Shown: piece after piece, positions 44,767 to 53,989 of the stretch
How positions within the stretch are numbered: position 1 is the stretch's first letter
How the letters are laid out: every line of letters begins with the position of its first letter
Assembly: GCF_034930985.1 (NCBI RefSeq)
Contig: NZ_JAYGIM010000009.1
Location: 1-64,000 of the forward strand
Length of the DNA stretch: 64,000 nt
Direction of reading: 5' to 3'
From: Arcicella lustrica
GTDB lineage: Bacteria > Bacteroidota > Bacteroidia > Cytophagales > Spirosomataceae
Notes under the pieces: generated by a model
The model's database searches: none
What the model saw: the letters and a program-made list of their open reading frames with translations, nothing else
What the model was told of the DNA's origin: nothing
Program-made: the position numbers and the translations under genes

Positions 44767-45255
44767 TTAATTCTCTCTAACAGCTCTTTTTAAAACATAT
44801 TTAAAAGCAGTTCCTGTTAATATATAACCTGAAGTAGTAGCAGTTGAAAATACTTTATAATTTACCTTCATCAGTCCGCTTGCACCCAAATCTTGTGCTT
44901 GCGCTACCATTCTAGCTAAAATTGCTTCTTTTTCCTGTTGGTCATTTCCACGTTTTAACATTGTGCCTTTATATTCTTGCTTGGCTGTTAATGGAAATTC
45001 TTCCGAAATGGTTAATTTTTCCATTTCTTCAAAACTTTCTTTAGGCTGTTCATCTCCCTGCAATACATCAATTGCATATTTATCAGGAACTTTAAAACCT
45101 AAACCTGTATGTTGATCATAACCACCACTTTGGTAGTTTGGGCTATAGTAAGAAGTAGGTTGAAAGGTTTTGGTTGGCTGACAATTTGTTAAGAAAAATG
45201 ACAAACAAACAAAACCTACCGCTGTCTTAGTCCACTTAGATACTTTCCGAATCAT
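44767..45255 (-). CDS. Lipoprotein with YbjQ-like C-terminal domain
   Basis: This 162-residue protein has a signal peptide and lipobox (LTNC at about residues 22-25). A Tyr/Ser/Gln-rich spacer follows. The C-terminal region from LTISEEFP through AILARMVAQAQDLGASGLMKVNY to GYILTGTAFKYV resembles YbjQ/heavy-metal-binding-type domains, a loose match by pattern. Function is unknown. Its start overlaps the end of the Dabb gene by 20 bases, so the two are translated from one mRNA. Confidence 0.65.
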   Translation of the reverse strand: MIRKVSKWTKTAVGFVCLSFFLTNCQPTKTFQPTSYYSPNYQSGGYDQHTGLGFKVPDKYAIDVLQGDEQPKESFEEMEKLTISEEFPLTAKQEYKGTMLKRGNDQQEKEAILARMVAQAQDLGASGLMKVNYKVFSTATTSGYILTGTAFKYVLKRAVREN

Positions 45256-45538
45256 AAATTAAAACCTTTTCCCAAAGATGTTTACAATCATCTATAAACT
45301 TTAGATGAAGGGGATGTACTTGATATTCGTCGTGTCCAGCCGCATCATCAAAAACAGTAAGCTCGCAGAAATCATAACTACGGTCGATTACTGGGCGATC
45401 TGTAGCAGCAGGAGGACCTACACTAAACGTTTTAATACTTTCGATATTGCCAAGAGTTTTTACTCCTTCTACAAATTTCTGACGGTCAGCTTCTGACAAG
45501 TCTTTCTTTAACCAAAAATTTACTACGTGAACAAACAT
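45236..45538 (-). CDS. Dabb-family (stress-responsive alpha/beta barrel) protein
   Basis: A 100-residue single-domain protein. MFVHVVNFWLKKDLSEADRQ at the start, SIKTFSVGPPA in the middle and FDDAAGHDEYQVHPLHLKFID near the end are the typical Dabb pattern, a ferredoxin-like dimeric barrel. The conserved His residues are present. Members range from polyketide cyclases to stress proteins, so no reaction can be assigned. It is upstream of and overlaps the YbjQ-like lipoprotein gene. Confidence 0.85.
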   Translation of the reverse strand: MFVHVVNFWLKKDLSEADRQKFVEGVKTLGNIESIKTFSVGPPAATDRPVIDRSYDFCELTVFDDAAGHDEYQVHPLHLKFIDDCKHLWEKVLIYDSESI

Positions 45539-45591
45539 GATTGATTTTAATTTTGAGTAAAAATAAGATTTAGTAAACCTAAAATGAATAA

Positions 45592-46473
45592 TTACAAATT
45601 GTCTTTTTCAATAATAACAGCCATTCTTTCACCTAATTCATCAGATGCTTTCATTAATGGCAAACGTACATCTGAACCACTAATTCCTTTTAGCTCAAGA
45701 ATTTTTTTCACGCCAACTGGATTACCTTCTTCATATAAAAGAGGGTCAATGGCTAAGAAATGTCCTAACAAATTACGAGCAGTCGAAAAATCTCCATCTA
45801 AAGCAGCATGGATCATTTTAGTGAATTTTGCAGGAACAGCGTTCGCAATAACTGACATTACTCCAACACCACCACAAGCAATGATTGGTACAGCCTGAAC
45901 ATCATCTCCAGAGATTAATAAGAAATCTTCAGGCTTATCTTTATAAATTTCCATACACTGTTCGATGATGCAAGAAGCTTCTTTTACACCGATAATGTTT
46001 GGATGTTCTGCTAATTTCAAAGTAGTTGCTGCCGACATATTAATGCCCGAACGTCCCGGAATATTATACATAATTACTGGTACTGGCGAAGCATCAGCAA
46101 TGGCAGAATAATGAGCAATAACGCCACGAGCTCCTGGCTTGTTATAATAAGGACATACCGAAAGAATTGCATCAATACCTGTAAAATCGGTAGCTTGAAT
46201 CGCTTTGATTACTTCTGGCGTATTGTTTCCGCCAAGTCCATAAACGATTGGTAAATTCTTTGAATTATTTTCCTTGATGAATTCTAAAATCGCAATTTTT
46301 TCTTTGGTACTTGTCGTGGCAGATTCACCAGTTGTTCCTTGAACTACCAAGTAATCAACGCCACCGTCGCTTACGTGCTGTACTAATCTTTTTAACCCTT
46401 CATAATCAATACTTCCATCTTCAAACATTGGGGTTACTAAAGCTGGAGCTACGCCGTGGAATTTTGGTCTCAT
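45592..46473 (-). CDS. dapA: 4-hydroxy-tetrahydrodipicolinate synthase
   Basis: A 293-residue cytosolic class I aldolase joining pyruvate and aspartate semialdehyde in lysine and diaminopimelate synthesis. The Schiff-base Lys164 is in GVKEAS, Tyr136 in MYNIPGRSG, and GTTGES is at about 46-51 for pyruvate carboxylate binding. Length is standard. Other aldolases of the family (NanA, KDG aldolase) are less likely because of the clean DapA motifs. It lies downstream of ligA on the same strand with a 168-base gap. Confidence 0.92.
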   Translation of the reverse strand: MRPKFHGVAPALVTPMFEDGSIDYEGLKRLVQHVSDGGVDYLVVQGTTGESATTSTKEKIAILEFIKENNSKNLPIVYGLGGNNTPEVIKAIQATDFTGIDAILSVCPYYNKPGARGVIAHYSAIADASPVPVIMYNIPGRSGINMSAATTLKLAEHPNIIGVKEASCIIEQCMEIYKDKPEDFLLISGDDVQAVPIIACGGVGVMSVIANAVPAKFTKMIHAALDGDFSTARNLLGHFLAIDPLLYEEGNPVGVKKILELKGISGSDVRLPLMKASDELGERMAVIIEKDNL

Positions 46474-46526
46474 TTTTGGAAATTTTACGATTATGCAATC
46501 GTCTATATTTAAAAAACTATTGGTCT

Positions 46527-46568
46527 GTGTGGTAATTTGAAAATTTGAAAGTGTGGTAATTTGAAAAT
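46527..46568. repeat. 18-bp direct repeat between ligA and dapA
   Basis: GTGTGGTAATTTGAAAAT occurs at 46527-46544 and again exactly at 46551-46568, 24 bases apart. It lies upstream of dapA on the minus strand. A regulatory protein site or simple duplication are both possible. Confidence 0.6.
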
Positions 46569-46641
46569 GAAAGATTTTTTATCAATAAATAGTCAATGAA
46601 TTAATAAAAAAACTCATAGCTCATCGCTCACATCTCAAAGC

Positions 46642-48645
46642 TTACCCTTCCAATATCCTTAAAAAATCATCTTCTGAAATAATTTGAACACCCAATTTTT
46701 GGGCTTTTTGCAATTTTGAAGGACCAGCTTCTGAGCCTGCAACTAGAAAGTTTAACTTTCCAGAAACACCACTCAATACTTTTCCACCATTTGCTTCAAT
46801 TTTTATCTTCAAATCATCACGTTCGAAATTTTGAAAAGTTCCCGAAATTACGAAAGTTTTTCCTTCTAAACTGTTCCCTTCTACAACAATTTCGGTGGTT
46901 TCATGGATAAATTGCAACTTAGCGTCTTTCAAACGAGCAATATAAGCTTGATTATCCTCATCTTGAAAGAAAGCGACAACACTTTGCGCAATTCTATCGC
47001 CAATTTCTGGTACTTGTAACAAGTCTTCATAACTTGCTTTCGCAATGGCGTCGATATTATTAAAATATGAAGCTAATTTTTCAGCAACTGTAGCACCAAC
47101 AAAGCGTATTCCGATACCAAATAATACTTGTTTGAATGGAATCTCTTTTGATTTTTCAACACCAGCAAGAATATTATTGATTGATTTGTCTTTAAAACCT
47201 TCCAGATTGGCTAGTTTCTCTTTCGTCAAATCATACAAATCGGCTGGGCTTTTTATGATACCTTTTTGATAGAATAAATCAATTGATTCAGTTCCTAAAT
47301 TTTCAATGTTCAACGCTTTTCGTTGAATGAAATGTTCAATTTTTCCTTTAATCTGTGGCGGACAACCTTTATCATTTGGACAATAATGATTGGCTTCGCC
47401 TTCTTTTCTAATTAGAGGCGTGTCACATTCTGGACAAATAGTAGGAAATTGTACTTTTTCAAAATTCGAACTTCTTTTACTAGCATCAACACCTGTGATT
47501 TTTGGAATAATTTCTCCGCCTTTTTCTACAAAAACAGTATCGCCAATGTGTAAATCCAAGCGTTCAATTTCATTAGCATTATGAATACTGGCACGTTTTA
47601 CAACTGTTCCAGCTAATAAAACAGGCTTTAAATTAGCGACAGGCGTAACGTTTCCTGTTCTGCCAACTTGATAACTTACTGTTTCTAAGGAAGTTGATGC
47701 TGATTCTGATTTGTATTTATAAGCAATTGCCCAGCGTGGAGATTTAGCTGTATAGCCTAATACTTCTCTTTGAGCAAAAGAATTTATTTTGATAACAATA
47801 CCGTCAGTATTCAGAGGTAAATCATGACGAGCTTTGTCCCAACGTTCGATAAATGCAAATACTTCTTGAATATTATTGCATTTTTCCCATGTAGGCGAAA
47901 CGTTGAAACCTGCTTTTTTCATCCAATGCAGACTTTCTTCATGACTTTCAAAAACTTCATCATACGATAAAAACTGGTAGAGGTAGCAATCCATTTTTCT
48001 TTTGGCTACTACCGATGAATCTTGCATTTTAAAAGTACCTGAAGCCGCATTTCTAGGATTTGCCAATAAAGCTTCACCAATGTCTTCACGTTCTTTATTC
48101 AACGATTCAAAAGAAGTTAAAGGCATAAAACCTTCGCCACGTACTTCAAAAACAGCAGGTAAGTTTTCAGCATTGATACTCAAAGGCAAAGTACGAATGG
48201 TTTTAATATTTGCCGTAATATCATCGCCACGCACACCATCTCCACGAGTTACACCTCGCACCAATTTGCCATTTTCATACCAAATAGAAAGTGCCACACC
48301 GTCGAATTTTAATTCGCAAATATATTCGTAAGGCTCATTGTTGAGTCCTTTTCTTACTCTTTCATCAAAATCAGCTAATTCACCTTCGTTATAAGTATTT
48401 CCTAAGGAAAGCATTGGAAAACGGTGATTTACTGCTTCAAATTCCTTTGAAACTGCACCACCAACACGATGAGTTGGAGAATCAGCTCTGACAAAATCAG
48501 GGAATTCTTTCTCTAATTGCTGTAATTGTTCAAGAAGTTTATCGAATTCAAAATCAGATACTTCTGAATCAGCAGTGATATAATATCGATGGTTCAGTTC
48601 ATTCAACCGATCGGTCAATTGGTTGATTTGTTCCTGTGGGTTCAT
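46642..48645 (-). CDS. ligA: NAD-dependent DNA ligase
   Basis: A 667-residue replicative and repair ligase. The Ia domain carries HRYYITADSEVSD, the adenylated Lys113 lies in ELKFDGVALS, and further nucleotidyltransferase motifs are EVRGEGFM and DGIVIKIN. The four-Cys zinc finger is CPECDTPLIRKEG then HYCPNDKGCP. The helix-hairpin-helix region includes FGIGIRFVGATVAEKL, and a C-terminal BRCT domain runs from about 590 (LEGKTFVISGTFQNFERDD). All parts are present, so it should be active. Confidence 0.97.
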   Translation of the reverse strand: MNPQEQINQLTDRLNELNHRYYITADSEVSDFEFDKLLEQLQQLEKEFPDFVRADSPTHRVGGAVSKEFEAVNHRFPMLSLGNTYNEGELADFDERVRKGLNNEPYEYICELKFDGVALSIWYENGKLVRGVTRGDGVRGDDITANIKTIRTLPLSINAENLPAVFEVRGEGFMPLTSFESLNKEREDIGEALLANPRNAASGTFKMQDSSVVAKRKMDCYLYQFLSYDEVFESHEESLHWMKKAGFNVSPTWEKCNNIQEVFAFIERWDKARHDLPLNTDGIVIKINSFAQREVLGYTAKSPRWAIAYKYKSESASTSLETVSYQVGRTGNVTPVANLKPVLLAGTVVKRASIHNANEIERLDLHIGDTVFVEKGGEIIPKITGVDASKRSSNFEKVQFPTICPECDTPLIRKEGEANHYCPNDKGCPPQIKGKIEHFIQRKALNIENLGTESIDLFYQKGIIKSPADLYDLTKEKLANLEGFKDKSINNILAGVEKSKEIPFKQVLFGIGIRFVGATVAEKLASYFNNIDAIAKASYEDLLQVPEIGDRIAQSVVAFFQDEDNQAYIARLKDAKLQFIHETTEIVVEGNSLEGKTFVISGTFQNFERDDLKIKIEANGGKVLSGVSGKLNFLVAGSEAGPSKLQKAQKLGVQIISEDDFLRILEG

Positions 48646-48760
48646 TCCAATAAGCTTTAAAAATTTACCGAATTTACCGCCAAAATATAAGTAATCTTAA
48701 AATTTTCGGCTAAAATTCTCTTTTTGTCTATCAAAGTTTTTTAACCTTTTTACTTTTGCC

Positions 48761-48792
48761 TTTGTGCCTAAGTATAATATGTGGTAATTTTG
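48761..48792 (+). promoter_or_regulatory. Candidate promoter for rpe
   Basis: TTTG at 48761-48764 and TAATTTTG at 48785-48792, separated by 20 bases, match the Bacteroidota -33/-7 pattern. The leader to the rpe ATG would be about 100 nt. Confidence 0.5.
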
Positions 48793-48901
48793 CAAGGATA
48801 CTTTAAATGAGTGTCGAGCCAAAAACAAAAATTAATTTAAAGAAAAAGACGGGCGTTTGATTGAAATCTTTGAAAATACATCAACGTTTCGCTATTAATT
48901 C

Positions 48902-49558
48902 ATGAATAATATCCTTATTGCTCCTTCTTTGCTTGCAGCAGACTTCGCAAATCTTCAGAGAGATATTGAAATGGTAAATGCCTCTGATGCTGATTGGTTT
49001 CATATTGATGTAATGGACGGTCACTTTGTGCCTAACATTTCTTTTGGAATGCCCGTAATCGAAGCCATCAATCGCCATGCTAAAAAACCGCTTGATGTTC
49101 ATTTGATGATAGAAAAACCTGAACGTTATTTAGCTGAATTTAAAAAATTAGGAGCTACTAATATTACAGTTCACTATGAGGCTTGTACGCATTTACATCG
49201 TACAATTCAGCAAATCAAAGATTTAGGCTGTTTGGCAGGAGTAGTGTTAAATCCAGCTACGCCAGTTTCTGTATTGGAAGAAATCTTGCCAGATTGCGAA
49301 ATGGTATTGTTGATGTCGGTGAATCCGGGTTATGGTGGACAAAAATTTATTGAATCTACGTATGATAAAGTTCGTAAACTTCGTAGCATGATTCAGGAAA
49401 AAGGATTGAATACTTTAATTGAAATTGATGGTGGTGTTAACCAAGAAACTGGACAGAAATTAGTAAATGCTGGAGCAGATATTTTGATTGCAGGAAGTTA
49501 TGTTTTTGGTGCGAAAGACCCAATCGAGACAATTGCTAATCTTAAAAAAATCAAATAA
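48902..49558 (+). CDS. rpe: Ribulose-phosphate 3-epimerase
   Basis: A 218-residue TIM-barrel enzyme of the pentose phosphate pathway, interconverting ribulose-5-phosphate and xylulose-5-phosphate. Metal and catalytic residues are visible: APSLLAADFANL at the start, WFHIDVMDGHFVPNISFG, DVHLMIEKPE, MSVNPGYGGQKFI and IDGGVN with phosphate-binding IAGSYVFG near the end. It is followed after 101 bases by the PD40-OmpA genes, with which no functional link is apparent. Confidence 0.96.
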   Translation: MNNILIAPSLLAADFANLQRDIEMVNASDADWFHIDVMDGHFVPNISFGMPVIEAINRHAKKPLDVHLMIEKPERYLAEFKKLGATNITVHYEACTHLHRTIQQIKDLGCLAGVVLNPATPVSVLEEILPDCEMVLLMSVNPGYGGQKFIESTYDKVRKLRSMIQEKGLNTLIEIDGGVNQETGQKLVNAGADILIAGSYVFGAKDPIETIANLKKIK

Positions 49559-49659
49559 TACTTTACTTTGAGTCGCAAATTTTAGGAAGAATAATAAAAA
49601 AAGACAATTTTCGTTTAATTTTATCAGTAAAAACTAATCGCTTCATTAAACTATTGATA

Positions 49660-51672
49660 ATGAGAATATTCGCTTTTTTATTATTCTTTCTCATTTCCTA
49701 TATTGCTACTGCACAAAAAACATTTTGGGCAAGTAAGGTAGTTGCTTTTTCTTCTGAGTATTCAGATGCGAAAACAACTAAAGAAAACAGAGCCACACAA
49801 GCTTTAGGAAAACCGAGTAAATTACCAATGGTGGGTACTTCTCCTTGTGCTTGGCAACCACTTACACAAGATAATCCTCAAGAAGAGTTTTTAATCGTAA
49901 GTTTTGATACACTTATGCCCATTCAGCAAGTTGCTATTGCCGAAAATTATGGGCAAGGTTGTATTGTTCGTGTTGAAGCTTTTGATGAACAGGATAATTT
50001 AAAATTGCTATGGACTAATAAAACAGCTCCCAGTTTTGAAATGGGTAAAATGTTAAATTTAGTTCTTACAAAACCTACAACTTACAAAGTTAGAAGTATA
50101 AAATTAGTGCTGAACACTGCTAGAGTAAAAGGTTGGAATCAAATTGATGCCATCGGTATTTCTCAATCTACTACACCAATTAAAGCTTCGGTAAATCTGG
50201 CTAAAAATCTTCCTCAGCAAATCATTAAAGAAAATCTTGGACAAAATGTGAATTCTCTTTACCGAGAAATTGCACCCGTGATTTCTCCAGATGGAAAAAC
50301 ATTGTATTTCACTCGTTGGGAACATCCAGAAAATCTTGGTAAAGATAAAAATCAAGATGTTTGGTATTCGGAATTACAAAAGGATAATAAATGGGGAGTG
50401 GCACGTTCGATGCCCGCACCCATAAACAATACTGAACATAATGCGCTTTGTGCGATTTCTCCAGATGGAAAAACTATTTTATTAAATAATGTTTATTTGA
50501 AAGATGGAGGAATGGCAAATGGTGTTTCAATTGCTAAAAAAGGAGAGAAAGGATGGAATTTCCCAGAGGCATTGTCAATCAAAAACTTTAAAAATAAGTC
50601 TGAATTCTCTGAATATAGTTTTTCTGCGAATGGAAGAGTACTCATTCTGACTGGTCAGTTTAAAGAAACACAAGGTGGGAAAGATATTTACTTGTCTTTT
50701 TTACAAGCTGATGGAAAATGGTCTGAACCTGTAAATGCAGGAAAAACAATCAATACTGCTGATGATGAAAGTTCTCCATTTTTGGCGGCTGACGGCACAA
50801 CTTTATACTTTTCGTCTTACGGTTTTAGTGGTTATGGTAGTAGCGATATTTTTGTGACTCGCCGTTTAGATGATACTTGGTTGAAATGGTCGGAACCCGA
50901 AAATGTAGGTTCCAGCATTAATACTTCTGAATGGGATGGCTATTTTTCAATTTCAGCTTTAAGTGATTTTGCTTATTATAGTTCTAGGGAAAATGCTATT
51001 GGACAAGAAGATATTTTCAAATTCAAAGTGCCAGAATCTATCAAGCCCAATGCGGTAGTTCAATTGACGGGAAGTGTATTTAATATCGTTACGAACAAAC
51101 CTGTTAAAGCAAAAATCACGCTTCAAACAATGAATACTGCTGATACAGTATGTGTTACTTTTGATCCAGAAACGGGTGATTATAAATTGATGCTTCCTGC
51201 ACAGAAAACTTACAATATTTTAGTTTCACAAAAAGGCTTTTTGTCATTTTCTGAAACTTTAGATTTTTCTAAAGAAAATACTTTTAAAGAACTCAAGAAA
51301 AATATTTATTTAGTTCCGATAGAACCTGGGCAGAGAATGACACTAAATAGTGTGTTTTTTGAACAAAGTAAATATGATATTTTGCCGAATTCATATCCTG
51401 AACTTGATAGAATTGTAGCAGTAATGAAAGAAAATGCTACGATGGAAATCATGTTGGAAGGACATACCGATAATCAAGGCGATTGGAATGCCAATTTAAC
51501 TTTATCAAAACAAAGAGTAGAAGAAGTAAAGAAATATTTAGCAAGTAAGGGCGTTGATATGAAGCGAATTCAAACACAAGGTTATGGTTCTACCAGACCC
51601 GTTTCAAGTAATAATTCGGAAGAAAAAAGGAAATTTAATAGAAGAGTAGAGTTTATGATTATTAAAAACTAA
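49660..51672 (+). CDS. OmpA-family protein with PD40 propeller repeats (copy 1)
   Basis: I choose the ATG of MRIFAFLLFFLISYIATAQ (signal peptide); a TTG two codons earlier is possible. The 670 residues comprise an N-terminal discoidin-like region (about 20-170, starting KTFWASKVVAFSSEYS), PD40/WD40-like propeller strands (about 205-455, with ISPDGKTLYFTRWE and AADGTTLYFSSYGF), a carboxypeptidase-regulatory-like beta-sandwich (about 465-550), and a C-terminal OmpA domain (about 555-670) with LEGHTDNQGDW and peptidoglycan-binding Asp/Arg. It is likely anchored between outer membrane and peptidoglycan. The following gene is a paralog. Confidence 0.88.
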   Translation: MRIFAFLLFFLISYIATAQKTFWASKVVAFSSEYSDAKTTKENRATQALGKPSKLPMVGTSPCAWQPLTQDNPQEEFLIVSFDTLMPIQQVAIAENYGQGCIVRVEAFDEQDNLKLLWTNKTAPSFEMGKMLNLVLTKPTTYKVRSIKLVLNTARVKGWNQIDAIGISQSTTPIKASVNLAKNLPQQIIKENLGQNVNSLYREIAPVISPDGKTLYFTRWEHPENLGKDKNQDVWYSELQKDNKWGVARSMPAPINNTEHNALCAISPDGKTILLNNVYLKDGGMANGVSIAKKGEKGWNFPEALSIKNFKNKSEFSEYSFSANGRVLILTGQFKETQGGKDIYLSFLQADGKWSEPVNAGKTINTADDESSPFLAADGTTLYFSSYGFSGYGSSDIFVTRRLDDTWLKWSEPENVGSSINTSEWDGYFSISALSDFAYYSSRENAIGQEDIFKFKVPESIKPNAVVQLTGSVFNIVTNKPVKAKITLQTMNTADTVCVTFDPETGDYKLMLPAQKTYNILVSQKGFLSFSETLDFSKENTFKELKKNIYLVPIEPGQRMTLNSVFFEQSKYDILPNSYPELDRIVAVMKENATMEIMLEGHTDNQGDWNANLTLSKQRVEEVKKYLASKGVDMKRIQTQGYGSTRPVSSNNSEEKRKFNRRVEFMIIKN

Positions 51673-51849
51673 GCTACTTTACTTGATATAAAGTATGAAA
51701 TCTCTTTTCATTAGCATCACTAATGGGAAGAGATTTTGTATTTTATTGAGTAATTAAAAGATTTTTTACAGATTAGTCTTTCATTAATCTATTTAATTTC
51801 TGCAAATTGGTATTGTTTTTGTTTTAGAAAAGGAATAAATAGCTTTTAA

Positions 51850-53871
51850 ATGAAAAGTAAATCATTAGCCATACTTTTATTACTATATTCCTTTTCATTC
51901 AGTATTACTGCTCAACAAGTATTCTGGGCAAGTAAAGTATTGGAATTTTCTTCCGAAAACATCGTTCCTTTCCAACCATCTGCCAATAGAGCTAATCAAA
52001 TACTTGGCAAACCTAATGTGTTACCTCAATTTGTTGCGAGTGGTTTAGCTTGGCAGCCAGCTTTTAAAACATTAGATAGTGAAGAGTTTATCAAAGTAAG
52101 TTTTGATACCACCATTGCGATTCAGCAAATAAGTATAGCGAAAAATTTCGGAGAAGCAACAATCGAAAAAGTAATTGCTTTTGATTCTTTAATGCAAGCT
52201 CATGTACTTTTTCAACAAATAGATACTTTGCAAGCTCCTGAAAAAGGAGAAATGTTCAATATTATTTTACCAAAGAAAACCTCTTTTAGCGTTTTTGGAA
52301 TAGGTATATATATCAATAAACGAAAATACAGCGAGTTAATTCAGTTGGATGCCATCGGTATTTCAACACTTGAAAATCCAGTGCAAGCCAATATTCATGT
52401 TGCTCAAGATGCGCCGATAGAAGTAATCCGAGAAAATCTTGGTAAAGGAGTAAATTCAAGACATCAAGAATTTGCCCCAGTAATTTCTAGCGATGGTAAT
52501 ACTTTGTATTTTACTAGAAACTATGTAAGTCTTTTTGGCAAACAAAAAGATCAGGATGTTTGGTTTAGTAAACTTAATGAAAGTAAAGAATGGACTAAAG
52601 CCAAAAATATTGGAGTGCCCATCAATACCAAAGATAAAAATGCTGTTTTTGCGATTTCTACTGATGGAACAGAAATGTTATTGATGAATAAATACCACAA
52701 AAATGGGAGATTGTCGTCTGGAATTTCTCGTTCTTTTAAAAATGGAGGAGCTTGGACTTTCCCTGAAGAAGTAAAAATAGATAATTATTATAATCAAAGT
52801 CCGAATGCTGAGTTTACTTTATCGGCTGATGGAAACATTATGATTATGTCTATTCAACGAAAAAATGCTGTTGGGAAAAGAGATTTGTATGTTTCTTTCA
52901 AAAAAAGTAATAGTACTTGGACAGAGCCCAAAAGTCTAGGAAAAACAGTTAATAGCATTGAACACGAAATGACGCCTTTCATAGCGGCAGATACCAAAAC
53001 ATTATATTTTTCTACCCGTGGTTTTCCGGGTTTTGGTGATAACGACATTTTTAAAAGTCAGCGTTTAGATGATACTTGGACAAATTGGTCAGAGCCTGAA
53101 AACCTTGGAGAAGCCATTAATACTCCTTATTGGGATGGATATTTTACTTTACCCGCTTCAGGAGAATTTGCTTACGTATGTTCTTTTAATGAGAATAATA
53201 AGGAAGATATTTTTAAATTGACTTTACCAAAAAAAGTCCAACCAGAGCCTGTAGCAATTATTTCAGGAAATGTTTTGAGTACTACTGATAAACAAAGCAT
53301 CGCTTCTACAATTATGATGATTCCAAGAAATGCTACTTTAAAATCAGAACAAAGAACGTATGAACCAGTAAATGGAAACTTTAAATTTATTCTGCCTTTA
53401 CATGAAGTGGTAGATTTTGTGCCTGTGGCAAAAGGTTACTTAGGTATCAGTGAAACAATTGATTTGACGAATGTAAAAAGCTATAGAGAAATAAATAAAG
53501 ACTTGTACTTATTGCCATTAGAAATAGGAAATAAAGGCATTTTGAATAGTTTGACTTTTCAGCAAGGTGATGCAAAATTACAGGCTTCAGCGATGAGAGA
53601 TTTAGACAGAATTATTCAAGTGATGAATGAATTCCCTGATTTAGAAATTCTATTTGAAGGACATACCGACAATCAGGGAGATTTTCAGTTGAATCTTCAA
53701 TTATCTGAGGACAGAGTAAATGCTGTAAAAAAATACATTACTAGTCAAGGAATTGCACCAAATAGAATTACGACAAAAGGCTGGGGGCAAACTCGCCCAG
53801 TAGCCAGCAATGCTACCGAAGAACGGCGTCGTCTTAATAGGAGAGTAGAGTTTACAATCACTAAGAAATAG
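51850..53871 (+). CDS. OmpA-family protein with PD40 propeller repeats (copy 2)
   Basis: At 673 residues this is a full-length paralog of the preceding gene in the same order: signal peptide (MKSKSLAILLLLYSFSFSITAQ), discoidin-like region starting QVFWASKVLEFSSENI, PD40 strands (ISSDGNTLYFTRNY, AADTKTLYFSTRGF), beta-sandwich, and OmpA domain with LFEGHTDNQGDFQ and NRRVEFTI. Similarity is strong at domain boundaries and weaker between, so the duplication is old. Proteins of this architecture in Bacteroidota include gliding/T9SS-associated PorE-like lipoproteins, but no lipobox is present here. Confidence 0.88.
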   Translation: MKSKSLAILLLLYSFSFSITAQQVFWASKVLEFSSENIVPFQPSANRANQILGKPNVLPQFVASGLAWQPAFKTLDSEEFIKVSFDTTIAIQQISIAKNFGEATIEKVIAFDSLMQAHVLFQQIDTLQAPEKGEMFNIILPKKTSFSVFGIGIYINKRKYSELIQLDAIGISTLENPVQANIHVAQDAPIEVIRENLGKGVNSRHQEFAPVISSDGNTLYFTRNYVSLFGKQKDQDVWFSKLNESKEWTKAKNIGVPINTKDKNAVFAISTDGTEMLLMNKYHKNGRLSSGISRSFKNGGAWTFPEEVKIDNYYNQSPNAEFTLSADGNIMIMSIQRKNAVGKRDLYVSFKKSNSTWTEPKSLGKTVNSIEHEMTPFIAADTKTLYFSTRGFPGFGDNDIFKSQRLDDTWTNWSEPENLGEAINTPYWDGYFTLPASGEFAYVCSFNENNKEDIFKLTLPKKVQPEPVAIISGNVLSTTDKQSIASTIMMIPRNATLKSEQRTYEPVNGNFKFILPLHEVVDFVPVAKGYLGISETIDLTNVKSYREINKDLYLLPLEIGNKGILNSLTFQQGDAKLQASAMRDLDRIIQVMNEFPDLEILFEGHTDNQGDFQLNLQLSEDRVNAVKKYITSQGIAPNRITTKGWGQTRPVASNATEERRRLNRRVEFTITKK

Positions 53872-53989
53872 CCTATTTCTTTGGGTAAGGTTTAAAAAGG
53901 AGCTACTTTTGCATTTAACTAACTTTAGTTTTTATTAACGACCTTTATTCATTAGCCTTCTGTATTTATTGAGCTTCAACAAACTTAAT

